DNA from: Burkholderiaceae bacterium
GTDB taxonomy: Bacteria; Pseudomonadota; Gammaproteobacteria; Burkholderiales; Burkholderiaceae_C
Direction of reading: 5' to 3'
DNA length: 54,583 bases
NCBI GenBank assembly: GCA_017992055.1
Contig: JAGOPK010000023.1
Coordinates: 4,207 to 58,789 of the forward strand
Positions 1-8,185 of this stretch are shown piece after piece. The notes under the pieces were generated by a model. That model had not been told where the DNA came from. It did no database searches and worked only from the letters and a program-made list of their open reading frames with translations. Numbering within the stretch: position 1 is the first letter of the stretch; each line of letters begins with the position of its first letter. Made by a program: the position numbers and the translations under genes.

Positions 1-194
1 CGCACATGGCCACCGAAGAGACCGCCGTGCTGCCGGCCGCGCGCCAGCACCTCAGCGAGGCCGACTGGCTGGCGCTGGACGCGGCCTTTGCCAGCAACCG
101 CGATCCGCTGACCGGCCATGCCGCCGAGGGCAGCTACGAGCCGCTGTTCCGCAAGATCGTGCAGAACGCGCCGGCGCCGATCGGGCTGGGGTGA
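1..194 (+). CDS. Hemerythrin-like (HHE) domain protein, C-terminal fragment
   Basis: Only the last 64 or so codons are inside the window; the reading frame is open to the left edge, so the gene starts upstream. The tail begins with His-Met-Ala-Thr-Glu-Glu, then a helix with LPAARQHL, an ASNRDPL segment and a PAPIGLG end. This matches the last helix and tail of HHE cation-binding proteins, where an HxxxE-type motif supplies iron ligands. Such proteins bind a di-iron centre and act in oxygen or metal sensing or storage. The first helices that would prove the fold are missing, so the call rests on the C-terminal pattern alone. The gene ends about 110 bp before the next gene, with a strong palindrome in between. 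Confidence 0.6.
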   Translation, partial: HMATEETAVLPAARQHLSEADWLALDAAFASNRDPLTGHAAEGSYEPLFRKIVQNAPAPIGLG

Positions 195-241
195 GCCCGG
201 ACGAAGGACAGCACCTGCGTGCTGTGCTTCGCCTGGCGAAC

Positions 242-265
242 CGACCGGGCCTGCAGGCCCGGTCG
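242..265. repeat. 24-bp perfect palindrome between hemerythrin-like gene and murU
   Basis: The half-site CGACCGGGCCTG is followed directly by its exact reverse complement, so the 24 bp form a perfect palindrome that as RNA would fold into a stem of about 10 bp with a TGCA loop. It lies 48 bp after the upstream stop codon and just before the -10 box of the next gene. No T-run follows on either strand. It could end the upstream transcript or bind a dimeric regulator; the sequence does not decide between these. Confidence 0.6.
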
Positions 266-288
266 TGGGGGGGCATCCGGGCGGCGCC

Positions 289-294
289 TAAACT
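289..294 (+). promoter_or_regulatory. Putative -10 box of murU (TAAACT)
   Basis: TAAACT sits inside CCTAAACTGCCGCC, a pattern seen again before the GST gene at 27640. The ATG of murU is only 9 nt downstream, so the transcript would have a very short leader or none. No good -35 box is visible. Confidence 0.4.
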
Positions 295-303
295 GCCGCC
301 CCG

Positions 304-1026
304 ATGACGCCCCCAGCCAATCTGCCCGCCCTGATCCTGGCCGCCGGTCGCGGCGAGCGCATGCGCCCGCTGACCGATGCCTGCCCCAAGCCGCTGCTGA
401 CGGTGCGCGGCCGGCCGATGATCGAATGGCATCTGCTGGCCCTGGCCCGCGCCGGCGTGCAGCGCGTGGTCATCAACACCGCCTGGCTGGAAGAGCAGTT
501 CCCGGCCGCACTCGGCGATGGCTCGCGCTGGGGCCTGCAGATCCTGTACTCGAGGGAAGGCCGCGACCATGGCGGCGCGCTGGAGACCGCCGGCGGCATG
601 GCCACCGCGCTGCCGCTGCTGCAGGCCGAGCACTTCTGGCTGGTGTCGGGCGACATCGTCGCGCCCGGCTTCGGCTTCGACGCCGCCGCGGCCCGGCACT
701 TTGCCGATGGCGATGACCTGGCGCGGCTGTGGCTGGTGCCCAATCCCGACTTCCATCCGGGCGGCGACTTTGCGCTCGATGACGGCCGCCGCGCCAGCCG
801 GCCGGCCGAGGGCCGGCCGCGCCCGCTGACCTATGCCAACCTGGCGCTGGTGCGGGCCGCCCTGGTGGACGGCGTGGCGCCGGGAAGCCGCGCCGCGCTG
901 GGGCCGCGGCTGTTTGCCGCCGCCGAGGCCGGCCGGCTGGCCGGCGAGGTGCTGCAGGGCGAGTGGCACAACCTGGGCACGCCGGCCCAGCTGGCGGCGC
1001 TCAACGCCGCTCCAGATCAGGGCTGA
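304..1026 (+). CDS. murU: MurU-type N-acetylmuramate-1-phosphate uridylyltransferase (nucleotidyltransferase)
   Basis: A 240-residue cytoplasmic NTP-transferase. Residues 12-30 carry the nucleotide-binding signature LAAGRGERMRPLT followed by CPKPLL, and a VSGD segment near residue 115 supplies the metal-binding Asp. Length and motifs fit MurU, which makes UDP-MurNAc from MurNAc-1-phosphate in the peptidoglycan recycling route that bypasses de novo synthesis. Related sugar-1-phosphate nucleotidyltransferases share these motifs, and the usual partner kinase gene (amgK) is not visible, although it could lie left of the window. The TGA stop forms a TGATCA with the stop of the converging c-di-GMP gene, so the two genes meet with no spacer. 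Confidence 0.7.
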   Translation: MTPPANLPALILAAGRGERMRPLTDACPKPLLTVRGRPMIEWHLLALARAGVQRVVINTAWLEEQFPAALGDGSRWGLQILYSREGRDHGGALETAGGMATALPLLQAEHFWLVSGDIVAPGFGFDAAAARHFADGDDLARLWLVPNPDFHPGGDFALDDGRRASRPAEGRPRPLTYANLALVRAALVDGVAPGSRAALGPRLFAAAEAGRLAGEVLQGEWHNLGTPAQLAALNAAPDQG

Positions 1027-3210
1027 TCAGGCCGGCTCGGCCTCGGGCACTCTTGGCGCGGCACGCTGCGCCGCCTGCTGGGCCAGCCAGCCCTGCACAT
1101 CGTCGGCCGGCATCGGCCGGGCAAACAGAAAGCCCTGCAGCAGGTCGCAGTTCAGCGCCTCCAGCGCCTGCTGCTGGGCCACCGTCTCCACGCCCTCGGC
1201 CACCACCTGCATGCGCAGCGCATGGGCCAGGCGCACCACGGCATCGAGCACGGCGCGTGCATCGGCGTCCACGCCCAGGTCCTGCACGAAGCTGCGGTCG
1301 ATCTTCAGCTGGCGCGCCGGAATGCGGCGCAGCAGCGACAGGCTGGAATAGCCGGTGCCGAAGTCGTCGATGGACAGGGTCACGCCCACCGCGGTCAGCT
1401 CGGCCAGCAGCTGCTGCTCGGCCGGGCTGTGCTCCATCATCGCGCTCTCGGTGATCTCGCAGACCAGGCGCGACGGGTCCAGCCGGTGGCGCTGCAGCGC
1501 ATCGCGGATGCGCTGCACCAGCTCGGCATGGCGCAGCTGGTGCGGCGACAGGTTGATGGCCACGCGGCAGTCCAGGCCGCCATCGCGCCAGCGCGCCAGC
1601 TGGGCGCAGGCCTCGTCGATGACCCAGTTGCCGATGCTGTTGATGAGGCCGAAGCGCTCGGCCAGCGGCACGAACACCGCCGGGCTGATCAGGCCGCGCT
1701 CGGGATGGCGCCAGCGCAGCAGCGCCTCCAGGCCATGCACCTTCAGGCTCTGCGCGTCGAGCTTGGGCTGGTAGTACAGCATCAGCTCGCCGCGCTCGGC
1801 GGCATGGCGCAGCGCCTGCTGCAGCTGCACCTGCTCGCCGGCATCGCCGGCCATGCCGGCCTCGAACAGCGCGCAGCTCGCGCCGCCGCTGCGCTTGGCC
1901 GCGTACATCGCCGCGTCGGCACAGGCCAGCAGGCGCTGGCCGCTGGCATCGTGCTCGGGGTACAGCGCGATGCCGATCGAGCACGACAGCGACATCGGCT
2001 GGCCGCCCAGGTCGAACGGCCGGCGGATCACCTCCAGCAGGCGCTCGGCCAGGGCGGTGGCGGCCGAGGCCGCCCCCGGGCCTTCGAGCAGCAGCACGAA
2101 CTCGTCGCCGCCCAGGCGGGCCAGCGTATCGTCGTCGCGCGCCGCCTCGCGCAGGCGGCGGGCCACCTCGCACAGCAGCTGGTCGCCGGCGGCATGGCCC
2201 AGCGAATCGTTGACCGGCTTGAAGCCGTCCAGATCGACGAACAGCACCGCCAGGTGCTCGGCACCCACAGCGCCCACCGGCACCACCGGGCTGGCCTGGC
2301 CGGCGCCGCGGCGCTGCAGCCGGGCCACCGCATGGCGCAGCCGGTCGTCGAACAGGGCGCGGTTGGGCAGGCCGGTCAGCGGGTCCTGGAAGGCGCGCTG
2401 CTGCAGCTCGGCATTGGCCGACTGCAGCTGGCGGTTGCTGGCCTGCAGCGACAGCGAAAGCCGGCGCTCGCGCGCCTGGCGCAGCGCATCGCTGGCCGAC
2501 AGCAGCAGCGCCCCGCCCAGCAGCAGCAGCGTGACCGCCGCCACCGTCAGCGCCAGCGGCTGGCCGCCCAGGCCGTCGAGGCTGCGGCAGACCACGCCCA
2601 GCGGCAGCTGCACCGCGGCCATCGCCGTGTAGTGCATGCCGCCGATGGCCGCGCCCATGGCCAGCGAGGCGCCCAGCTGCAGCCACAGCCGGCGCCGTCC
2701 GCGCAGCGGCCGCAGCATGAAGAACAGCGCCAGCGCCGCAGCCGAGGCGGCCACGGCGATCAGCAGCGAGGCCACCACCCAGGGTCGGTTCCAGACGATG
2801 CCCGGCGCCAGGTCCAGCGCCGCCATGCCGGTGTAGTGCATCGCGCCGATGCCCACGGCCATGCTGCAGGCGCCGCCGGCCAGGGTCAGCGCATTCAGCC
2901 GCTCGCGCGCGGCAATGCCCAGCGCCACCGCCGCGGCCGACACCGCGGCCAGCCAGGACAGCAGGGTCGGCCGCCAGGCATAGGCCAGCGGCTGGCCGGC
3001 ATCGAAGCCCAGCATGCCGACGAAGTGCATGGCCCAGATGCCGGTGCCCATGGCCAGCGAGCCGCCGACCCACCACAGCCGCGCCATCGCCGCCTCGGCG
3101 CGGTGCACGCGGCGCGCCAGGTCCAGCGTGACGAACGAGGCAAACACCGCCACCAGCAGCGAAGCAAACACGATCCAGGGGTCGTGGCGGGTTGAAATGA
3201 AACTGTCCAT
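1027..3210 (-). CDS. MHYT-GGDEF-EAL membrane c-di-GMP signalling protein
   Basis: A 727-residue inner-membrane protein. The N-terminal 240 residues hold several transmembrane segments with three MHYT-type motifs (MHF at 61, MHYT at 124 and 192), a sensor proposed to bind copper and respond to gases or redox. A diguanylate cyclase domain follows, with intact GGDEF at 367-371 and an RxxD inhibitory site at 358-361. The phosphodiesterase domain has EAL at 495-497 plus the DDFGTGYSS and AEGVET signatures. All key residues of both domains are present, so either activity, or a switch between them, is possible. It is transcribed alone, divergent from the small exported gene at 3286, and runs tail to tail into murU. 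Confidence 0.93.
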   Translation of the reverse strand: MDSFISTRHDPWIVFASLLVAVFASFVTLDLARRVHRAEAAMARLWWVGGSLAMGTGIWAMHFVGMLGFDAGQPLAYAWRPTLLSWLAAVSAAAVALGIAARERLNALTLAGGACSMAVGIGAMHYTGMAALDLAPGIVWNRPWVVASLLIAVAASAAALALFFMLRPLRGRRRLWLQLGASLAMGAAIGGMHYTAMAAVQLPLGVVCRSLDGLGGQPLALTVAAVTLLLLGGALLLSASDALRQARERRLSLSLQASNRQLQSANAELQQRAFQDPLTGLPNRALFDDRLRHAVARLQRRGAGQASPVVPVGAVGAEHLAVLFVDLDGFKPVNDSLGHAAGDQLLCEVARRLREAARDDDTLARLGGDEFVLLLEGPGAASAATALAERLLEVIRRPFDLGGQPMSLSCSIGIALYPEHDASGQRLLACADAAMYAAKRSGGASCALFEAGMAGDAGEQVQLQQALRHAAERGELMLYYQPKLDAQSLKVHGLEALLRWRHPERGLISPAVFVPLAERFGLINSIGNWVIDEACAQLARWRDGGLDCRVAINLSPHQLRHAELVQRIRDALQRHRLDPSRLVCEITESAMMEHSPAEQQLLAELTAVGVTLSIDDFGTGYSSLSLLRRIPARQLKIDRSFVQDLGVDADARAVLDAVVRLAHALRMQVVAEGVETVAQQQALEALNCDLLQGFLFARPMPADDVQGWLAQQAAQRAAPRVPEAEPA

Positions 3211-3285
3211 CGTCTGAGCGTCATCGGCCGGTGTGGCGGCAACTGAAGCCTGGCCGTGGCCGGGCTTCGGCTATCGTTGCGCCCG

Positions 3286-3840
3286 ATGTCCTGTCCGCCC
3301 TTGATCCGCCGCGCCCGGCCGGGCCTGGCTGCGCTGCTGCCGCTGCTGGCGGCGGCCGCCATGGCCGCGCCGGCCGAGCGCTTCACCACCGAAGGCCTGG
3401 GCAAGGCCGTGGCCGGCCAGAGCCTGGCCCAGCTGGAGCGGCTGCTGGGCCAGCCGCTGACGGCGGCCGGCGCGGCCAGCGCGGCCAGTGCCAGCGCTTC
3501 GGCCGCCCCCGCAGGCTGCCAGCTGCGCAGCGCCGCCGGCCAGCCGGGCGTGCACTATGCACTGCGCCAGGGCCTGCTGACGCGGGTCGAGACGCGCGAC
3601 CCGCGCTGGCCCAGCAGCAGCGGCGTGCAGGTCGGCGACGGCCTGGCGCGGGTGCGCCAGGTGTATGGCGCGCGCCTGATCGAATCGCCCCACCCCTACT
3701 TCGAGCGCGGCCGCATGCTGGTGGTCTATGCCCGCAACAAGCGCAGCGCCCTGGTGATGGAAAGCAACAACGACGGCCGCGTCATCACGCTGCGCGGCGG
3801 ACGCCTGCCCGATGTCACCTGGCTGGAGGCCTGTTCATGA
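3286..3840 (+). CDS. Small exported protein of unknown function
   Basis: A 184-residue protein with an N-terminal signal peptide (basic MSCPPLIRRARPG, hydrophobic stretch, AMA-AP cleavage region). I chose the ATG at 3286 because it puts the positive residues directly before the hydrophobic core; the frame is open to 3256. The mature part has a low-complexity Ala/Ser stretch and then an SSSGVQVGDGLARVRQVYG segment, seen in periplasmic proteins that share a short beta-rich module. I do not recognise a defined family and no catalytic motif is visible. Its stop overlaps the ATG of the UbiH-family gene (ATGA), which suggests translational coupling and a shared mRNA. Confidence 0.7.
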   Translation: MSCPPLIRRARPGLAALLPLLAAAAMAAPAERFTTEGLGKAVAGQSLAQLERLLGQPLTAAGAASAASASASAAPAGCQLRSAAGQPGVHYALRQGLLTRVETRDPRWPSSSGVQVGDGLARVRQVYGARLIESPHPYFERGRMLVVYARNKRSALVMESNNDGRVITLRGGRLPDVTWLEACS

Positions 3841-5075
3841 GCCCCGGGCCGCAGCACTGGAAGATCGCCGTTGTCGGCGCCGGCCCGGCCGGCCTGGCGC
3901 TGGCCCTGCAGGCCGCGCGGCAGCTGCCGGCGGCCGAGATCAGCCTGTTCGACGCCCGGCCGCTGCAGCGCGATGTCTCGGCCGATCCACGCACGCTGGC
4001 GCTGTCGCTGGGCAGCGTGCAGATGCTGCAGCGGCTGCGCGCCTGGCCGGACAGCGCCGCCGCGCCCATCACCGAGGTGCATGTGTCGCAGGCGCCGCCG
4101 ACGCTGGACTGGGGCCCTGCACCGGCCGAGCTGCGCATCGGCGCCGCCGAGCTGGGCGTGGACCGGCTCGGCGCCGTGCTCAGCTATGGCGCCCTGGTGT
4201 CCTGCCTGCAGCAGGCCTGGCTGCAGGCCCAGGCCCAAGCCGAGGCCGGCGGATCGGCCCGGCTGCGCAGCCGCTTCGGCCTGCCGGTGACCAGCGTACG
4301 CACGCTGGACGGCGGTGGCGCCGAGGTCGACGCCGGCATTGCCGAGGGCTTTGACCTGGCGGTGGTGGCCGAAGGCGGCGTGTTTGCCGAGCAGGCGCGC
4401 AAGGCCCTGGTGCACGACTACGGCCAGACCGCCTGGGTCGGCACGGCGCTGCTGGACGGCGCCACGCCGGGCCGCGCCATCGAGCGCTTCACCCGCGACG
4501 GCCCGGTGGCCCTGCTACCGCTGCCGCCGCTGCCGGACACGCCCAGGGACCACCAGCGCGCGGCCCTGGTGTGGTGCGTGCCCGGCCAGGACGATCCGGT
4601 GGCCGCACTGGACGCCGGCCAGCGCCTGGCCGTGCTCAACCACCTGCTGCCGGCCGCCGCCGGCCGCGTGCTGGAGCTGTCGCCGCTGAAGCACTTTGCG
4701 CTGGGCCTGAATGCCGAGCGCACGCTCAGCGACGGCGCCGTGGTGCGCATCGGCAATGCGGCCCAGACCCTGCATCCGGTGGCCGGCCAGGGCCTGAACC
4801 TGGGCCTGCGCGATGCCTGGGTGCTGGTGGATGCGCTGCGCCGCCTGCCCGCGGGCGCCGGCAGCGCGGCCCTGCCCGGCCTGCTGCGCCGGCTGGAATG
4901 GAGCCGCGGCCCCGACCGCTGGAGCATGATCGCCGCCACCGACTTCCTGGCGCGCAGCTTCACCTGGCGCTGGCCGGGCCTGCCGGCGGCGCGTGGCCTG
5001 GGCCTGGCCGCGCTGCAGGCCCTGCCGCCGCTGCGCAAGGCGCTGGCGCGGCAGATGATGTTCGGCCGGCGCTGA
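3837..5075 (+). CDS. UbiH/UbiF/COQ6-family FAD-dependent hydroxylase
   Basis: A 412-residue flavoprotein monooxygenase. It shows the FAD-binding GAGPAG at 14-19, the DPRTLALS motif near 50-57 typical of ubiquinone hydroxylases, and the second FAD motif IGNAAQTLHPVAGQGLNLGLRD near 305-325 (three adjoining short motifs). These enzymes hydroxylate the aromatic ring of ubiquinone precursors at the inner membrane. Burkholderiales carry several paralogues (UbiH, UbiF, UbiI, UbiM), and I cannot say from the sequence which ring position this one acts on, so no symbol is given. It overlaps the preceding exported-protein gene by 4 nt and converges on the regulator ending at 5080. Confidence 0.85.
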   Translation: MSPGPQHWKIAVVGAGPAGLALALQAARQLPAAEISLFDARPLQRDVSADPRTLALSLGSVQMLQRLRAWPDSAAAPITEVHVSQAPPTLDWGPAPAELRIGAAELGVDRLGAVLSYGALVSCLQQAWLQAQAQAEAGGSARLRSRFGLPVTSVRTLDGGGAEVDAGIAEGFDLAVVAEGGVFAEQARKALVHDYGQTAWVGTALLDGATPGRAIERFTRDGPVALLPLPPLPDTPRDHQRAALVWCVPGQDDPVAALDAGQRLAVLNHLLPAAAGRVLELSPLKHFALGLNAERTLSDGAVVRIGNAAQTLHPVAGQGLNLGLRDAWVLVDALRRLPAGAGSAALPGLLRRLEWSRGPDRWSMIAATDFLARSFTWRWPGLPAARGLGLAALQALPPLRKALARQMMFGRR

Positions 5076-5079
5076 AGCC

Positions 5080-6240
5080 CTAGATCAGACCCTGCCGGCG
5101 CCGGTAGATGGTGCTGCGGCTGATGCCCAGGCGGCGCGCGGCGGCCGAGACATTGCCGCCCAGGGCCAGCAGGGCCTCGTCGATGGCGCGCAGCTCCAGC
5201 TCGCGCATGCTGCCGGCGCTGGCGGCCTCGACCGGGTCGGCCTCGGCGGGCCGCGGCGCGGGCAGCTCGGCCGCCCGGCCGGCCAGGCCGGACGGGCCGG
5301 CCGGGCCCGGTGCGCCGCGCAGCGCGCATTCAAAGCGCGCGGCCACCAGCATGCCGCTGTGGCTGTGCATCTCCACCAGGCCGGCGGCGGCGCCACGGCC
5401 GCAGACCGGACCGAACAGTCCGCCCAGGCGGCGGTCGAACAGCTGGGCGAACGGCCGGCCCAGCAGGGCCTGGCGCGGCTGGCACAGCAGGCGCAGCGCG
5501 GCGCGGTTGGCGCCGCTGACGCGGCCCTCGCCATCCACGCTGAGCAGGGCCTGCAGCGGCGTGTCCACCAGCTCGGCGCGGGGGTGGAAGTGCACCACCA
5601 CCGTATCGCCCTCGGGGCGGAACATGCGGTTTTCCACCGCCACCGCGGCGTCGGCCACCAGAGACAGCACGTCGAAGGCCGGCTGGTCGTCGTACCAGGT
5701 CAGGTCCAGCGCGCCCAGGCGCTCGCCACGCGGGTCGTCGATGGGCGCGGCGACGCAGAAGAAGGGCCGCACATTGGCGAAGAAGTGCGCGTCGCGGCCC
5801 ACCAGGTAGGGCAGGCCGTCGTTCAACGCGATGGCCGGCGCGGTGGTGCCCACGCAGCGCTCGGCGACATTGATGCCCACCCGCGTGGCCACGCGCAGCA
5901 CCGGATGCAGCACGCCGTCGTGGCACAGCCGGTCGACGATGACGCCGCGCGGATTGAACAGCAACACCGCGCCGCCGGCGCCGGCCACCGCCGCGGCCAG
6001 GCGCTCGGTCTCGGGCCGGGCCAGCTGCACCAGCGGCTGCCAGCGCTCGTCGATCTCGGCCAGCTGGGCACGGCCCACCGGCTCGAAGTTGATGCACTCG
6101 TGCTCGCGCATGCCGGCCTCGCGGCAGCGCTGCCAGCTGCGCAGCAGCGGACCCTCGTCCTCGCGCGGCACGATCCACGGCGCCACCCGGTAGTGGCTGC
6201 GCACGGTCTGCAGCCGGTCGCGGAATTCGGCGGGGATCAT
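5080..6240 (-). CDS. GAF-PAS-Fis-type transcriptional regulator lacking the AAA+ domain (AcoR-like)
   Basis: A 386-residue regulator. The ATG at 6240 is chosen because AGGAG lies 6 nt upstream. Residues about 1-200 resemble the N-terminal GAF sensor of AcoR-type activators (LLRSWQRC, then a CVGTTAPAIAL-like segment), followed by a PAS-like part (LLSVDGEGRVSGANRAALRL) and a C-terminal Fis-type helix-turn-helix ending in AARRLGISRSTIYRRRQ. The central ATPase with GAFTGA and Walker motifs, needed to work with sigma-54, is absent, so it should act at ordinary promoters. It is divergent from the PQQ-dehydrogenase operon, with a palindrome between the two starts, and is probably that operon's regulator. 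Confidence 0.85.
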   Translation of the reverse strand: MIPAEFRDRLQTVRSHYRVAPWIVPREDEGPLLRSWQRCREAGMREHECINFEPVGRAQLAEIDERWQPLVQLARPETERLAAAVAGAGGAVLLFNPRGVIVDRLCHDGVLHPVLRVATRVGINVAERCVGTTAPAIALNDGLPYLVGRDAHFFANVRPFFCVAAPIDDPRGERLGALDLTWYDDQPAFDVLSLVADAAVAVENRMFRPEGDTVVVHFHPRAELVDTPLQALLSVDGEGRVSGANRAALRLLCQPRQALLGRPFAQLFDRRLGGLFGPVCGRGAAAGLVEMHSHSGMLVAARFECALRGAPGPAGPSGLAGRAAELPAPRPAEADPVEAASAGSMRELELRAIDEALLALGGNVSAAARRLGISRSTIYRRRQGLI

Positions 6241-6511
6241 CGGACGCTCCTGGCTGATGCTGGGGCTGGGCTGTGACGCGGTGGGGCTGGCGGTGTTGCA
6301 GCCTGCGACACCCGTGCCGCCCCGGTGCACCGCAGGGGTTGCCGGTCTTGCCAAGGCGGCCCGCCCGGCGCACTCTAGGCAGGCGTGCCGGGCCGCGCGA
6401 ACTAGGGAATGCCCGCGGCCCGTGGACAGGGCGCCACGCCGGCCGCGACGATGCGGTCCGGATGCAAGGCCAGCCCACGAGCCTTTGCCCACCCACCCGA
6501 GGAGACCTGCG
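6241..6511. promoter_or_regulatory. Divergent control region with inverted repeat (candidate regulator operator)
   Basis: This 271-bp intergenic region separates the Fis-type regulator from the PQQ-dehydrogenase operon. At 6292-6312 GGTGTTGC and GCGACACC form an imperfect inverted repeat (7 of 8 positions match) with a 5-nt spacer, the kind of site bound by dimeric Fis-type activators. A second perfect 10-bp palindrome, CGGTGCACCG, lies at 6323-6332. No convincing sigma-54 -24/-12 element is visible, which fits a regulator without an ATPase domain. A strong ribosome binding site, GAGGAG, precedes the dehydrogenase ATG at 6512. Confidence 0.5.
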
Positions 6512-8185
6512 ATGAACATCCTGCGATGGCTGGCGGCCGCTGCTGCCACCACGTGTCTGGCCCTGCCCGCCAGCGCCCAGAACGCCGACGCGCTGAAGAA
6601 GGACCATGCCACGCCCGGCGACGTGCTCACCTACGGCATGGGTTACAACAACCAACGCTACAGCCCGCTGGCCAAGATCAATGCCAAGAACGTGGCCAAG
6701 CTGGCGCCGGCCTGGGCCTACAGCCTGAACAATCCGCAGGGCCAGGAATCGCAGCCCATCGTGCACGACGGCGTGATGTACGTGACCACGCACAACAGCA
6801 CCGTGGCGCTGAACCCGCTGACCGGCAAGCAGCTCTGGAAGCACGAGATCGAGCTGCCGCAGGACGTGTTCAAGATGGCCTGCTGCGGCATCCTCAGCCG
6901 CGGCTCGGCCATCCTCGACGGCAAGCTCTACCGCACCACGCTGGACGCCCATGTGCTGGCGCTGGACGCCAAGACCGGCAAGCAGCTGTGGAAGAGCAAG
7001 GCCGCCAACTACCAGGACGGCCATGCCATGACCAGTGCGCCGCTGATCGCCAACGGCGTGCTGATCACCGGCATCGCCGGTGGCGAGTACGGCACGCGCG
7101 GCTTCATCGACGGCTGGGACCCGGCCACCGGCAAGCACCTGTGGAAGCTCTACACCACGGCCGCGCCCGGCGAGAAGGGCGGCGACAGCTGGCCCGGCGA
7201 CACCCATGCCAAGGGCGGCGCGCCCACCTGGCTGACCGGCGCCTACGACCCCGAGCTGGACCTGGTGTACTGGGGCACCGGCAATGGCGGCCCCTGGAAT
7301 GCCGAGGTGCGCAAGGGCGACAACCTCTACATCTGCTCGGTGCTGGCGATGCGGCCCAAGACCGGCGAGCTGGTCTGGCACTACCAGTTCAGCCCCAACG
7401 ACCCCTATGACTACGATGCCACCGAGGTCGGCATGCTGGTCGACATCAAGGTGGCAGGGAAGCCAGGTCTGACAAAAGCCCTGGTGCAGGCCAACCGCAA
7501 CGGCTTCTTCTACGTGCTCGACCGCGCCAACGGCAAGCTGCTGGCGGCCAATCCCTATGTCAAGGTCAACTGGGCGGACAAGATCGACCTGGCCAGCGGC
7601 CGGCCGGTGGAGAGCGAGGTCACCAAGCGCATCCGCGCCGGGGCCGACGAGATGGTCTGGCCCTCGGTGCTGGGCGGCAAGAACTGGACGCCGATGAGCT
7701 GGAACCCGGCCACCGGCCTGGCCTATGGCAATACGCTGAACATCGCCTGGCCCTACCAGCTGGCCAAGCCCGAGTACAAGAAGGGCGAGTGGTATCTGGG
7801 CGTCAACTTCCGCGGCGTGGACATGCCCAAGAACGAGCCGCATGGCTACCTCAGCGCCATCGACCCGATGACCGGCAAGAGCAAGTGGCAGCTGCCCTGG
7901 CCCGGCCAGCCCAGCATGGCCGGCACGCTGAGCACGGCCGGCAACCTGGTGTTCACCGGCGCGGCCACCGGCGAGTTCATGGCCGTCGACGCCACCAGCG
8001 GCAAGAAGCTGTGGGAGTTCAACGTCGGCACCGGCATCATCGGCCTGCCGGTGACCTGGGAGCACCAGGGCAAGCAGTACGTGACCGTGGTCGCCGGCGC
8101 CGGTGGCGTGTGGGCCCTGCTGGGCGACGAGCGCATGGCCGCCACGCCGGCCGGAGGATCGGTGTGGACCTTCGCACTGCGCTGA
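6512..8185 (+). CDS. Periplasmic PQQ-dependent alcohol dehydrogenase, probably lanthanide-type
   Basis: A 557-residue quinoprotein of the methanol/ethanol dehydrogenase family. A Sec signal peptide ends near ASA (residue 22). The vicinal disulfide pair that stacks on PQQ is Cys124-Cys125 (MACCG), tryptophan-docking repeats such as TGKQLWK recur, and GTGNGGPWN carries a metal-ligand Asn. The catalytic Asp300 is followed two residues on by Asp302 (DYD); this second Asp is the extra metal ligand of lanthanide-dependent XoxF, PedH and ExaF enzymes, where calcium enzymes have Ala, Ser or Thr. No C-terminal haem domain is present. The 3' end overlaps the start of the cytochrome gene, its likely electron acceptor. 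The substrate cannot be read from the sequence. Confidence 0.92.
   Translation: MNILRWLAAAAATTCLALPASAQNADALKKDHATPGDVLTYGMGYNNQRYSPLAKINAKNVAKLAPAWAYSLNNPQGQESQPIVHDGVMYVTTHNSTVALNPLTGKQLWKHEIELPQDVFKMACCGILSRGSAILDGKLYRTTLDAHVLALDAKTGKQLWKSKAANYQDGHAMTSAPLIANGVLITGIAGGEYGTRGFIDGWDPATGKHLWKLYTTAAPGEKGGDSWPGDTHAKGGAPTWLTGAYDPELDLVYWGTGNGGPWNAEVRKGDNLYICSVLAMRPKTGELVWHYQFSPNDPYDYDATEVGMLVDIKVAGKPGLTKALVQANRNGFFYVLDRANGKLLAANPYVKVNWADKIDLASGRPVESEVTKRIRAGADEMVWPSVLGGKNWTPMSWNPATGLAYGNTLNIAWPYQLAKPEYKKGEWYLGVNFRGVDMPKNEPHGYLSAIDPMTGKSKWQLPWPGQPSMAGTLSTAGNLVFTGAATGEFMAVDATSGKKLWEFNVGTGIIGLPVTWEHQGKQYVTVVAGAGGVWALLGDERMAATPAGGSVWTFALR

Noticed and set aside
52-969. Long open frame on the minus strand opposite murU
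   Set aside because: It is the GC-rich shadow of murU: Gly/Arg/Gln/His-rich with no recognisable domain, and it overlaps a clear enzyme gene over its whole length. Similar shadows at 1222-3195, 9642-11651, 20177-24040, 24230-26923 and 47029-49806 were rejected for the same reason.
3231-3836. N-terminal extension of the UbiH-family protein
   Set aside because: The frame is open upstream, but the extension is Arg/Gly/Ala-rich and out of frame with the exported-protein gene; the ATG overlap at 3837 and the FAD motif at residue 14 fix the start.
5076-6511. Sigma-54 promoter for the PQQ dehydrogenase
   Set aside because: The nearest TGGC/TTGC pair (near 6288-6299) has only 7 bp between the key dinucleotides instead of 10, and the regulator has no ATPase domain.
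6241-6630. N-terminal extension of the Fis-type regulator to 6630
   Set aside because: It would run through the divergent promoter and into the PQQ-dehydrogenase gene; the ATG at 6240 has a good ribosome site.
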